Part shown: positions 46,146 to 54,688 of the stretch, in pieces
How the letters are laid out: each line of letters opens with the position of its first letter
Numbering within the stretch: position 1 is the first letter of the stretch
Notes under the pieces: generated by a model
Databases searched by the model: none
Seen by the model: the letters and a program-made list of their open reading frames with translations, nothing else
Told to the model about the DNA's origin: nothing
Made by a program: the position numbers and the translations under genes
Assembly (NCBI GenBank): GCA_045627705.1
Contig: JAZQOE010000124.1
Span: 22,554 to 86,553 of the forward strand
Length of the DNA stretch: 64,000 bases
Direction: 5' to 3'
Origin: JBMNHG01 sp045627705
GTDB taxonomy: Bacteria; Verrucomicrobiota; Kiritimatiellia; RFP12; JBMNHG01

Positions 46146-46901
46146 ATGGACACAGAATTTTCAATAAGCGATGGCGACGATATCGCCATCAATGTTCAGA
46201 AGGCGCAAGAACGCATCGCCGCCGCGTGTGCGCGTGCGGGGCGTTCACCCGACGAAGTTGAGATTATCGCCGTGACAAAAACCCACGGCCCCGAAGTCGT
46301 ACGCGACGCATGGCGTGCGGGACTACGGCGCTTTGGGGAAAACCGCGTCCAGGAAGCGGCGTGGAAAATTCCAGAATGCGGATCTGGTCCTGAATGGCAT
46401 TTGATCGGGCACCTCCAGCGCAACAAGGTCACGCACGCGCTTCCGTTGTTTCCCGTGATCGAGGCGGTAGATTCCGTGCGCTTGCTTGATGCCATTATTG
46501 CTGCCGCCGAAGAAACCGGGGACAGACCCGAAATCCTGTTCGAGGTGAATGTGTCGGGCGAGGCGAGCAAGTTCGGGTTGAAGCCTGGTGAAGTGCCGGC
46601 GATTGTCGAACGCGCGCTGGCGAATTCGAATATCACGGTCGGCGGACTGATGACCATGGCGCCATTCGCCCCTGAACCCGAAAAGACGCGTCCAGTCTTC
46701 GCCGGATTGCGCGAACTGCGCGACCAGCTCCAAGATGAATTTGGAATCGTGCTGCCCCACCTTTCGATGGGGATGAGCAACGATTACGAAATCGCGGTCG
46801 AAGAAGGCGCCACCTGGGTCCGTCTAGGCACATGCCTCTTTGGGCAGCGCCCGAAGTGGAAGCCCGTCCGCGAAAACGACTTCGACTACGAAAACCAGTA
46901 G
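46146..46901 (+). CDS. yggS: Pyridoxal phosphate homeostasis protein (YggS/PLPBP)
   Basis: This single-domain TIM-barrel protein binds PLP and keeps vitamin B6 and amino-acid pools balanced. The PLP lysine is K45 in AVTKTHGP; GENRVQEA, WHLIGHLQRNK, FEVNVSGEASKFG, GLMTMAPF and LSMGMSNDYEIAVEEG follow in the family order, over 251 residues. A GAGGACATC stretch lies ahead of ATG. In many genomes the gene neighbours ftsZ or pilT; here it follows pilD. Bases 46515-46527 inside the gene match the REP-like core (GGGGACAGACCC) and encode a variable linker (ETGDRP). Confidence 0.93.
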   Translation: MDTEFSISDGDDIAINVQKAQERIAAACARAGRSPDEVEIIAVTKTHGPEVVRDAWRAGLRRFGENRVQEAAWKIPECGSGPEWHLIGHLQRNKVTHALPLFPVIEAVDSVRLLDAIIAAAEETGDRPEILFEVNVSGEASKFGLKPGEVPAIVERALANSNITVGGLMTMAPFAPEPEKTRPVFAGLRELRDQLQDEFGIVLPHLSMGMSNDYEIAVEEGATWVRLGTCLFGQRPKWKPVRENDFDYENQ

Positions 46902-46907
46902 TCGGAT

Positions 46908-47948
46908 TTAGTTCCCAGCAATCGGCGCCGCGACGATTTCGTAGAGGAACGATGCGTCGTTCATGTCTGTGATCAAGGCCTCGTAGCCGACGCAGGCAAG
47001 GCGCTCGCCTAGCCCTTGCGCTTCTTCCCATGAACCAAAGTTCGCGCCGAAACATAGATTCACGCCATAGAAGCGAACTGGCACACCTGGATTCTTCTCA
47101 AATTCAAAGTGCGGACCGCGCGCGACAATTCGACCGTGCGTACCTGCAGGCTTGTCTCGCGGGACAATAGCCGAAAAATCCAGTGACGAACCAGGAATAA
47201 TGTCGCGGTAAGGACGCATCGGTATCCAGTCGTCGGAAGGAGTTATCCGGCACGGCCCGACATTGCCTGCAATTGTAAACGGACGCGATCCGGAAATCTT
47301 GAGGTCAAGCGATGATGTTGCTCCCGCGTGATGAGGAGAAGTGCCGAAGGCGATGCGGATTTCAAGGATATTGGCATTCCATGTGCGGTTGTCCTGGAGC
47401 ATCATGAAAACGGGCTTTGCCGATGATATCGCAAGACTGGTCTTGCCGCTCGCGTTGACCACCTCGAACGAATCCGTGGTCGCTGTGATAATCTGTGGCT
47501 TCTCTCCACGTTCAAGCGGGATGTCTCGCCATTCGTTGCCGGCACGGACGCGGCCACCGAAGAAACTATGCGGAAGACATGTACGTAGGCAGAGGCCATT
47601 TGATTCGAAATCGCGATCTGGCGTGCCTTCGTAATGCACGGATATCGCGCCATCGGAATCGGCGCCAACCCTGACGATGCCATTGACACAAGTTCCAGCG
47701 TCATCGCATTTTGGAATCGAGAATGGCATCGATCCATCGGCAGAGCCAGTTGTACGGAAGTCCACTGTTGCCGTGGCTGCCGACCAGTTCAATCGATAGA
47801 CGCATGGCGCAAACGATAGCCCAAGTTCTTCCAAGGCCAGTTCGCCGCCCGAATACAAATTCGCCGCGACCGCGTTCGCGGCAAACATAATTATTCCTGC
47901 TACTCTTAAATAGTCTGTCCCTTTAAGCATTTTCCGCAAGTTTTTCAT
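46908..47948 (-). pseudogene. Secreted glycosidase-like protein with probable internal deletion
   Basis: The 346-codon frame is intact but looks like the two ends of a larger protein. A signal peptide (MKNLRKMLKGTDYLRVAG to AVAA) leads to a beta-sandwich region and then VPVRFYGVNLCFGANFGSWE, a stretch that in cellulase-like (GH5-type) proteins opens a long TIM barrel. Here only LAERL-like sequence follows (GLGERLACVGY), and the protein ends at once with EALITDMNDASFLYEIVAAP, a typical C-terminal strand. No catalytic Glu region is left. ATG 47948 is preferred to 47957 because GGAAGAGG is 8 bases before it. Residues 8-15 (LKGTDYLR) are encoded by the repeat at 47905. Full-length relatives were recalled, not searched. 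Confidence 0.5.
47905..47927 (+). repeat. REP-like short repeat, copy 3' of the transposase
   Basis: This 23-base copy starts CTTAAATAG and ends CCCTTTAAG around TCTGTCCC. It lies inside the signal-peptide codons of the 46908 gene and 49 bases beyond the transposase stop, in the same orientation as the copy at 49009. Confidence 0.8.
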
Positions 47949-47976
47949 TTGAGTCATCCTCTTCCTTTGCAGTCGC

Positions 47977-48957
47977 TTACGCCATCGTCACCGGGTTATT
48001 TTGTAGCCGTCTTGCGGAGCAGATTCTTATCCCGTTCCACTCCCTGCACATCCCGATGCCGTAGCCGCCCGTCTTCCTGCCCTCGCTGAAGTGACCCGCG
48101 AACTTTTCGACCACTCCATTCACGAATTCCTTCGTCCCGACCGCGAAGCCCTTCGTAAAATGCCTCACCTTGCAGCGCAGCATCACCGGCAATTCGAGCT
48201 TGCCATGCCCCGCCAGCACTTTCCGCACTTCCTCGTGGTCGAGTGTATCCACACCCTTCGCATACAGCAGCGCACGGTACTGCGGCGCGACCGCCCCGAA
48301 GTCTGGCTTGTTCGCTTCTGGCCTGTAAATCCTTGTAATGCACAATCGCGCGTACCTGTCGCCAGCGACAGCCGCGCCATAGCTACTCCAGCGGTAGTCC
48401 TTTGGATCCTCAACTATCTGCGCACGGATCGGGTTGAGTTCGATGTACGCAGCCACAGCGGCGAGCGACCCGCCGCCTTCGACGAAAGTGCTGCCGAAGC
48501 GGCCTTGCCAGAGTGTTCCCTCGTGCCCCTCGTGATGGGCGCGGTACCATACCGAGAAGCGCTGCTTAAGGCACTGCATGAAAGGCGAGATGTCGCCCAT
48601 GCGCCTCCGCAGCATCTCCTGCTCAGTCTCCAATCGGTTGATCCAATTGTGCTTGCGGTATTCGTCCCACTGGCATTTCAGCTCCGCCGCGTTCATCGAG
48701 CCATAGAGAATTTCGACACGCTCCAGCAATATTGCCTCCGTAAGCTCGATCGCCTTCGGCACATGCACGAGCACGTGGAAGTGGTTCGACATCACGCAGT
48801 ACGCCAGGACCTCCAGCCCGGAGAACGCCGCGACCTTCCGCAGCATCCTCACGAACATCTCCTTCTCCGCGTCCCCGAACGCCATCTTCTTGAACGCGCA
48901 CCTGCTCACCAGGTGGTAGTATCCCTCGCCTTCGTTCTTTGCTCTTGCCTTGCGCAT
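47977..48957 (-). CDS. REP-associated tyrosine transposase (RAYT, Y1/HUH family)
   Basis: The 326-residue protein has the IS200-like Y1 transposase signature: GYYHLVSRCAFKKM, then VMSNHFHVLVHVP with the metal-binding pair H59 and H61, then QRFSVWYRAHHEGHEGTLWQ and IELNPIRAQIVEDPKDYRWS. RAYTs bind and cleave REP-type hairpins and are usually single-copy, domesticated genes rather than active insertion sequences. A C-terminal extension of about 120 residues (HEEVRKVLAGHGKLELP onwards) is longer than in E. coli RAYT. Starts further upstream exist; ATG 48957 follows AAAGGAG. Two direct copies of one short repeat flank it at 47905 and 49009. The catalytic Tyr is not assigned with certainty. Confidence 0.88.
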   Translation of the reverse strand: MRKARAKNEGEGYYHLVSRCAFKKMAFGDAEKEMFVRMLRKVAAFSGLEVLAYCVMSNHFHVLVHVPKAIELTEAILLERVEILYGSMNAAELKCQWDEYRKHNWINRLETEQEMLRRRMGDISPFMQCLKQRFSVWYRAHHEGHEGTLWQGRFGSTFVEGGGSLAAVAAYIELNPIRAQIVEDPKDYRWSSYGAAVAGDRYARLCITRIYRPEANKPDFGAVAPQYRALLYAKGVDTLDHEEVRKVLAGHGKLELPVMLRCKVRHFTKGFAVGTKEFVNGVVEKFAGHFSEGRKTGGYGIGMCREWNGIRICSARRLQNNPVTMA

Positions 48958-49008
48958 GGTTTTCTCCTTTGCACGCATGATACGCCGCAACTTGCGGACA
49001 TGTCAATG

Positions 49009-49031
49009 CTTAAATAGTCTGTCCCTTTAAG
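49009..49031 (+). repeat. REP-like short repeat, copy 5' of the transposase
   Basis: This copy, by eye identical to those at 38298 and 47905, lies 52 bases upstream of the transposase start at 48957. With 47905 it brackets the transposase as a direct repeat pair about 1.1 kb apart. Confidence 0.8.
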
Positions 49032-49132
49032 AGTTTTGGTGTAAATTCTGAAATCTGATTTCTTTGCCAAGCCGTTTGTGATACGATGGAACACAATCCG
49101 CGATATTGTACAATGCGGCATGGAGTCAAGCG

Positions 49133-50218
49133 ATGGCTGTTTCTGTCTGTATCGACAACCTAGTCAAGAAATTCGGCGATTTTACCGCTGTAAACGATGT
49201 AAGTCTCCACATCGAGCCGGGCGAGATTTTCTTCATGCTCGGCCCTAGCGGATGCGGCAAGACGACGCTCCTTCGCTGCGTTGCCGGTTTTCATACTCCA
49301 GATAGCGGGCGGATCACAATAGGCGACCGCGACATCACTTCGCTTCCGCCATACGTCCGCGATACCGGCATGGTTTTCCAGAGTTATGCGCTTTGGCCTC
49401 ACATGACGATTGCGCAAAATGTCGCTTTCGGCCTGGAAATGCGCAACGTGCCGAAGTTCGAGATCGAGCGCCGCGTGAAGACCGCACTCGACCATGTGAA
49501 GATCGCAGACCGCGCAGATTCGAAGCCGAACCAGCTTTCAGGCGGACAGCAACAGCGCGTCGCGCTTGCGCGCGCCCTTGTCATCGAGCCAAAGTGCCTG
49601 CTCCTCGACGAACCGCTTTCGAATCTCGACGCCAAGTTGCGCCTTGAGATGCGCATCGAGATCCGCCGTATCTGCAAGGATGCCGGCCTTACCGCGCTAT
49701 ATGTCACGCATGACCAGAAGGAGGCGCTGGCAATTGCGGACCGTCTCGCCGTCATGCGCGAGGGTTGTCTTCAGCAGGTCGGTTCGCCCGCCGAGGTCTA
49801 TCGCAATCCCGCGAACCGCTTTGTCGCTGGCTTTATCGGCGAAGCGAATTTCATCGATGGCAAGGCCGTTTCCACATCGAACGGACGCCTTGCGCTCGAG
49901 ACTCCGATCGGCGTATTCGAGGCTCGCATTCCGATGACAGTCGCGGATGCTTCGTCGGCAAGCGCGATTTGCGTTCGTCCAGAAAGCCTGCATCTTCTGC
50001 CCGCCGATGCGGCTCCAGGCGTGAACAGGATGCGCGGTCGCATTATCCAATCCGTATATCAAGGCGAAATCGCGCAGCACGTGGTCGCAGTCGATATCCC
50101 GAACGGCGCGCCGCTTGAGTTCAAGGTTTGCGAACTCGCCCCGATGGCCGGTATCGCCGAGCGCAATGGCGCGGAAGTCATGCTTTCGTTCGAGGCGGAG
50201 CAGGCGACGGCAGTGTAG
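49133..50218 (+). CDS. ABC transporter ATPase, PotA/FbpC/UgpC type
   Basis: The 361-residue ATPase has Walker A GPSGCGKT (37-44), a Q-loop (GMVFQSYALWPHMTI), signature LSGGQQQR (about 134-141), Walker B LLLDEPLSNLDAK and a switch His (YVTHDQKEAL). A C-terminal TOBE-like domain (about 240-360) marks the importer class for polyamines, iron or sugars. GGAG is 8 bases upstream. No permease or binding-protein gene is near, so it must work with subunits encoded elsewhere and the substrate is open. CGGCGCGCCG lies at 50104 within IPNGAPLE. A GHMP kinase follows after 39 bases. Confidence 0.88.
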   Translation: MAVSVCIDNLVKKFGDFTAVNDVSLHIEPGEIFFMLGPSGCGKTTLLRCVAGFHTPDSGRITIGDRDITSLPPYVRDTGMVFQSYALWPHMTIAQNVAFGLEMRNVPKFEIERRVKTALDHVKIADRADSKPNQLSGGQQQRVALARALVIEPKCLLLDEPLSNLDAKLRLEMRIEIRRICKDAGLTALYVTHDQKEALAIADRLAVMREGCLQQVGSPAEVYRNPANRFVAGFIGEANFIDGKAVSTSNGRLALETPIGVFEARIPMTVADASSASAICVRPESLHLLPADAAPGVNRMRGRIIQSVYQGEIAQHVVAVDIPNGAPLEFKVCELAPMAGIAERNGAEVMLSFEAEQATAV

Positions 50219-50257
50219 CGTTTTCAGGCCATAGTGACGATTTCAAGGAGGCAAAGC

Positions 50258-51298
50258 ATGTCAGACAAGCGGATTATCAATGCAGTGGCCCCGATTCGCA
50301 TTTGCGATCTCGGCGGTTGGTCCGACACTTGGTTCGCGAAACGCGGCAAGATTCTCAACATGGGCGTATATCCATACGTCCAGTGTCAGATGAGCGTATC
50401 GCCTGCGGAAGGGAGCGAAGGGCGCCTGACAATCTTTGCCGAGAACTATGGCGACCGCTACACCATCAATCCGCAGGAGGTCGTCTATGCGCGCCATCCG
50501 CTTCTCGAGGCATGCGTTGAAATCATGAAGATTCCGCAGGGGCTTGATATCGAGGTCAACCTCTATTCGTCGGTGCCCGGCGGATCTTCGACCGGCACGT
50601 CGGCGGCTGTCACCGTCGCGTTGATTGGCGCGCTGGACATGCTCACGCCTGGCCGCATGACGCCGCACGAAGTCGCGGCGAAGGCCCACGAGGTCGAGAC
50701 CGTCCTGCTCAACCAGCAAAGCGGCATCCAAGACCAGCTTTGTTCGGCTTTCGGCGGCGTCAACTTCATCGACATGCACGAGTATCCGCATTCGTCCGTT
50801 TCGCCGATCCATATCCCAAACAGCACATGGTGGGAACTCGAGTCCCGCATATCGCTTGTATTCGTCGGTCACACCCACCACTCGTCGAAGGTGCATGAAA
50901 GCGTGATCGAGGAGCTTCGCGCCGCCGGCGATACCGGCGGGGCGAAACTCGATGCGCTGCGCAAGTGCGCGGAGGACGGCCGCGACGCCTTGTTCGCGGG
51001 CGACTTCGCGGCCTTTGGACGCGCCATGGCGGCGAATACCGATGCCCAGGCGAATCTGCACCCAGCCCTCGTCTCGAAGACAGCGCAGAAGATCATCGAT
51101 GTCGCGAAACAGCATGGGGCGCTTGGCTGGAAGGTCAACGGCGCTGGTGGCGATGGAGGTTCGCTCACGCTCCTCAGCGCGCCCTCCCGCTCGCAGCAAC
51201 GCGCCATGCTACGCGAGATAGAGCAGCTGGGCGATGGTGTACGGGTGATCGACACCTATCTCAGCCGCTATGGATTGCGCGTCTGGGAAGGGCTCTGA
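50258..51298 (+). CDS. GHMP-family sugar kinase (HddA / fucokinase-like)
   Basis: The 346-residue kinase opens APIRICDLGGWSDTW, the pattern of heptose-7-phosphate and fucose kinases, and has the ATP loop PGGSSTGTSAA (107-117), ESGIQDQ-like QQSGIQDQLCSAFGGVNFID, and the C-terminal motif VNGAGGDGGSLTLL. AAGGAGG precedes ATG 50258. Members phosphorylate the C1 position of a sugar or sugar phosphate on the way to nucleotide-activated sugars; D-glycero-D-manno-heptose for lipopolysaccharide, or fucose salvage, are the main alternatives. No partner genes that would decide are adjacent. Confidence 0.85.
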   Translation: MSDKRIINAVAPIRICDLGGWSDTWFAKRGKILNMGVYPYVQCQMSVSPAEGSEGRLTIFAENYGDRYTINPQEVVYARHPLLEACVEIMKIPQGLDIEVNLYSSVPGGSSTGTSAAVTVALIGALDMLTPGRMTPHEVAAKAHEVETVLLNQQSGIQDQLCSAFGGVNFIDMHEYPHSSVSPIHIPNSTWWELESRISLVFVGHTHHSSKVHESVIEELRAAGDTGGAKLDALRKCAEDGRDALFAGDFAAFGRAMAANTDAQANLHPALVSKTAQKIIDVAKQHGALGWKVNGAGGDGGSLTLLSAPSRSQQRAMLREIEQLGDGVRVIDTYLSRYGLRVWEGL

Positions 51299-51351
51299 TC
51301 CACTTCGGGAAAAGCATTTCAAGCCATCCGTAAAACTGATCGCGCATACCC

Positions 51352-52104
51352 ATGTCCTTCCTTCCCTCGCTTTCTTCCCTGCCGTTTTCGCTGCCCATCG
51401 CCGGCGTGGTACTCGCATACCAGCAGTCCGATGGTTTCGGCAAGTTCATCGTTATCATGCAGCTGTGTTTTTCCGCGATCGCGCTCGCGGTGTTCATCGA
51501 GAAATTCAAGGCGTTTCGGAAAATTGCCTTTTTTGTCGGAAGATTCCGCAATCTGTTCGACAGTTCAGCCGATTCCCTGAAGCTCTACAACCCCAATGCT
51601 TCCACGGCGTCGCTCGAGTCAAACCCGGCCGAGGCGATCTATCGCGTCGCCTGCTCCAGGGTCACCGAAATCATGAGTCCCGCAGGTATCGAAAGCTGGA
51701 GGAACAATGCCCCGACGGTCGCGGGGCTTGCCGATACCGAAATCGATGTCATCGACACTTCCATCGAAAACACCCTCCTTGACCAGGAAGGCATCCTTGA
51801 AAGTGGAATGACGATTCTCGCGGTCGCGGTTTCGGCATCTCCATTGCTCGGCCTCTTTGGAACCGTGTGGGGCGTTCTCAACGCATTCCAGTCGATGGGC
51901 AGAAGCGGAAGCGCGCTTCTTTCGGATGTCGCTCCAGGAATTTCATCCGCGATGCTTACCACCGTCGTAGGCCTCTTCGTCGCAATCCCCGCATCGATCG
52001 CCTACAATGTCCTTGGGTCGAAGATCAAATCGATCCAGAATCAACTCGAAGGCTTCGCCGATGACCTGAAAAGCCGCATCGCCTTCGAGTTCAAGCAGCG
52101 CTAG
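51352..52104 (+). CDS. tolQ: TolQ/ExbB-type proton channel protein
   Basis: The 250-residue product has one N-terminal helix (about 12-30), a second hydrophobic stretch (about 33-49), a cytoplasmic loop and two C-terminal helices: MTILAVAVSASPLLGLFGTV and SSAMLTTVVGLFVAIPASIA. The latter motifs are the hallmark of the MotA/TolQ/ExbB family, which uses proton flow to energise Tol-Pal or TonB. Usually a tolR or exbD gene follows; here an SDR gene does, so the partner is missing locally. The start has no clear ribosome-binding site. TolQ, ExbB or AglQ-like motor roles cannot be separated from the sequence. Confidence 0.8.
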   Translation: MSFLPSLSSLPFSLPIAGVVLAYQQSDGFGKFIVIMQLCFSAIALAVFIEKFKAFRKIAFFVGRFRNLFDSSADSLKLYNPNASTASLESNPAEAIYRVACSRVTEIMSPAGIESWRNNAPTVAGLADTEIDVIDTSIENTLLDQEGILESGMTILAVAVSASPLLGLFGTVWGVLNAFQSMGRSGSALLSDVAPGISSAMLTTVVGLFVAIPASIAYNVLGSKIKSIQNQLEGFADDLKSRIAFEFKQR

Positions 52105-52146
52105 GGATGATCCGCCGCATGCCGATTCGCCACGCGGTCGCCGTTC

Positions 52147-52935
52147 ATGGAAGCATCCAAGACCATGCCTGAAACCGGAAAACAAAGTGATCGCGTTGCG
52201 CTGGTGACTGGCGGGGCGCGCCGCCTTGGGCGCGCGATTTCGCTGGCGTTCGCCAATGCCGGCTATGGGGTCGCGATCCACTGCAACAAGTCAGTCGCCG
52301 AGGCGGAAGCGCTCGCCGATGAAATCAACCGGCGCCATGCGGCAACCGCCCCGCGGGCATGGGTCGTCCGCGGCGATCTCGCAATCCCGTCAGAATGCGA
52401 TGCGGTGATCGGCCGCGCAATCGAAAGCGTCGGCCGCCTTGACGTGCTTGTGAACAACGCCGCGTCTTTCGCGCTTGTCTCGCTTGCGGATTCGCGCCCC
52501 GAAGATTTCGAGTCGCAGTACAAGTTGAACGCGCTCGCGCCCGCGCTTCTTTCGCGCAAGTTCAGCGAATATGTCCTCTCGGCCGCAAACAGCGAAAGCG
52601 CGCGAACGCATCGCGCGATCGTGAACATCATCGACCAGCGCATCGCGCATCCACGCGCGAACTGCATCCCATACGAAATGTCGAAGATAGCGCTGGAAGG
52701 CTTCACCCGCGCCGCCGCCGTTGAACTGGCGCCGCTCATCACGGTGAACGCCGTCGCTCCAGGCGCAGTGCTCGCGCCATCCGCGGAATGCGGCGCACAT
52801 GAGCCGGCTGGCAAAGCGCTGCTCGGGCATCATCCCACTCCAGGGGCAATTGCCGAGGCGGTCGTATGGCTCGCGGAGAATCCATTTGTCACGGGGCAGA
52901 CGATATTCGTCGATTCCGGGCAACACCTGCTTTGA
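52147..52935 (+). CDS. Short-chain dehydrogenase, pteridine reductase (PTR1/FolM)-like
   Basis: The 262-residue SDR has the cofactor motif TGGARRLGRA (21-30), where an Arg after TGG and Arg-Leu-Gly is typical of NADPH-dependent pteridine reductases, NNAAS (103-107), and Y176-x3-K180 (YEMSK). Instead of the usual catalytic Ser, the aligned position is Asp163 (IIDQR), as in PTR1, and LEGFTRAAAVELAP fits that family. Such enzymes reduce dihydropterins, or serve in folate salvage. A later start at 52165 is possible. nadE starts 25 bases after its stop. Confidence 0.75.
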   Translation: MEASKTMPETGKQSDRVALVTGGARRLGRAISLAFANAGYGVAIHCNKSVAEAEALADEINRRHAATAPRAWVVRGDLAIPSECDAVIGRAIESVGRLDVLVNNAASFALVSLADSRPEDFESQYKLNALAPALLSRKFSEYVLSAANSESARTHRAIVNIIDQRIAHPRANCIPYEMSKIALEGFTRAAAVELAPLITVNAVAPGAVLAPSAECGAHEPAGKALLGHHPTPGAIAEAVVWLAENPFVTGQTIFVDSGQHLL

Positions 52936-52960
52936 TTTCCGAACCATGGGCCATCACGCA

Positions 52961-54556
52961 ATGAAAACTACAAAAGTCTTTCTCGCTCCAATCGACATTC
53001 GCGCCGAAGATCCCGACGCGAGGATGGCGGAAATTATTTCCGCGATCAACGAGGCACGCGGACAAGGCGCCAAGCTCGTGGTATTGCCTTCGCTGGTCGA
53101 TCTCTATGAAGATGAAGCCGATAAAATCGCTGCGTCTTCGCAGGGTATCGCGGTTGTAATCGGCGGAGACTATTCGTGCATCGTCATAAAAAACGGCGCG
53201 CCGTTTTTTGTTGGAGAAGGCGAGCTGGCCGAAATCGAGGGACTGGGGCGCGTGGCGCTTCTCCCAAATTCGTCCGAAGATATCTTCATTCCCCGTGATG
53301 CCGATGCAGCAATCATTTCGGGCTGCGAACCCTTCGCCCGCGGCGAAATCGACAGGCGCGCGTGGTGGTTGTCGAGACTCGCCCGCAAAATCACGATTCC
53401 ATTCATCTATGTCAATGCGATTGGCGTTCGCGACGAGGGGAAGGTCGTACGCGCATACGATGGCGCGACAATGGTTTTTGGCGCCGATGGCGCGCGCCTT
53501 GATGTTTCAAAGCCGTTTGACGGCAAGCGGGCGATCGCCACGATCAAGGCGGATGGGACCGTCGATGGCGCGACGTGCGAAGAGCCGAGCGATGGCATCC
53601 CGGAAGTTGTCGCCGCGTTGCGCTATGGCATTTTGCGCTTCCTTTCCGCGCTTCGCATCAAGCGCGTGGTAATCGGCGTCTCCGGCGGAATCGACTCTGC
53701 GGTTTCGGCCGCGCTGTATGGTTCGATCCTTCCGCCCGAAGATATCCTGCTCGTCGGCATGCCCGGTCCATTCACATCGGCGACAACCCGCAATCTCGGC
53801 CGTTCGCTGGCCTCCAACCTCGGCGCGCGCTTCGCTGAAATGCCGATTGGCCCCGCGGTCGATCTCACGCGCTCCGAATTCGCGAATCTCATGAGCGAGG
53901 GTCCTGGCGACAACACCCCTGGCGCATGGACGCTCTCGCCGTTTGCCATCGAAAACGTGCAGGCGCGCGACCGCGGCTCGCGTGTTCTCGCGGCGGCGGC
54001 GGCGGCCTTTGGCGGTGTCGTGAGCTGCAACGCCAACAAGGCGGAAATCACCATCGGCTACGGCACGCTCTATGGCGACATCCTTGGCTGGCTGGCGTGT
54101 CTGGGCGATTTGTGGAAGGGCGACGTTTACGCTGTCGGCAGGGAACTCAACGAGTCGCACTACAACCGTGAATTGATTCCCGAAGGCATCTTCAAGATCA
54201 AGCCCTCGGCGGAGCTGAGCGAGAAGCAGGCCGTCGAAAAGGGACTAGGCGATCCGCTCGTGTATCCGTATCACGACAAGCTGTTCCGTTCGTGGGTCGA
54301 GCATGAGGATGTCTTCAACGATTCTCTAGAAGCGTATCGTGGCGGAAGACTCGCGAAAGAAATCGGCTACGATGGAGACATTGCAAAGCTCTTCGCAAAC
54401 GAAGACGAGTTTGTCGCCGACCTCACGCGCTGGTGGAAACTCTATCGTGGACTCGCCGTCGCGAAACGAATGCAGGCGCCACCCATTTTCGCCGTCACAA
54501 ACGCACCCTTTGGCGCCGTCCCCGAATCCCAACTCGCGCCCGTCTTTCCGAAGTAG
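52961..54556 (+). CDS. nadE: NAD+ synthetase with degenerate glutaminase domain
   Basis: The C-terminal half of this 531-residue protein is a full synthetase: RVVIGVSGGIDSAVSAALYG (PP-loop), ATTRNLGRSLASNLG, CNANKAEITIGYGTLYGD and YHDKLFRSWVEH. It converts deamido-NAD to NAD+ with ATP. The N-terminal ~195 residues resemble the nitrilase-type glutaminase of two-domain NadE but are short, and the catalytic triad looks lost: the Glu position reads VVLPSLVDLY, the nucleophile motif CEDxW reads SSEDIF with Ser105, and the Lys segment is not found. The enzyme therefore probably uses free ammonia. ATG 52961 has no strong ribosome-binding site; ATG 52946 is an alternative. CGGCGCGCCG lies at 53194 (KNGAPFF). 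Confidence 0.88.
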   Translation: MKTTKVFLAPIDIRAEDPDARMAEIISAINEARGQGAKLVVLPSLVDLYEDEADKIAASSQGIAVVIGGDYSCIVIKNGAPFFVGEGELAEIEGLGRVALLPNSSEDIFIPRDADAAIISGCEPFARGEIDRRAWWLSRLARKITIPFIYVNAIGVRDEGKVVRAYDGATMVFGADGARLDVSKPFDGKRAIATIKADGTVDGATCEEPSDGIPEVVAALRYGILRFLSALRIKRVVIGVSGGIDSAVSAALYGSILPPEDILLVGMPGPFTSATTRNLGRSLASNLGARFAEMPIGPAVDLTRSEFANLMSEGPGDNTPGAWTLSPFAIENVQARDRGSRVLAAAAAAFGGVVSCNANKAEITIGYGTLYGDILGWLACLGDLWKGDVYAVGRELNESHYNRELIPEGIFKIKPSAELSEKQAVEKGLGDPLVYPYHDKLFRSWVEHEDVFNDSLEAYRGGRLAKEIGYDGDIAKLFANEDEFVADLTRWWKLYRGLAVAKRMQAPPIFAVTNAPFGAVPESQLAPVFPK

Positions 54557-54656
54557 ATGTGCGGCGAGTTGAATACGCAGGAGTATTCGCACGCTTGGCG
54601 AAATGTGGAACCGCGCAGGGTCTTTGGGGCGACAGCCCCCAGCACCACTTGTTAGC

Positions 54657-54684
54657 TGTTCACTGTTATCTGTTCACTGTTATC
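54657..54684 (+). repeat. Tandem repeat of 14 bases before the PL8 gene
   Basis: TGTTCACTGTTATC occurs twice head to tail, ending 4 bases before the PL8-like start codon, where a ribosome-binding site would be expected. Upstream in the 132-base gap, GGGGC and GCCCC (54626-54639) form a small hairpin. Confidence 0.7.
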
Positions 54685-54688
54685 TCCA

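Noticed and set aside
46515..46527. REP-like core GGGGACAGACCC inside yggS as a repeat insertion
   Set aside because: It lacks the inverted ends of the other copies, and the encoded linker is plausible for the family, so chance cannot be excluded.
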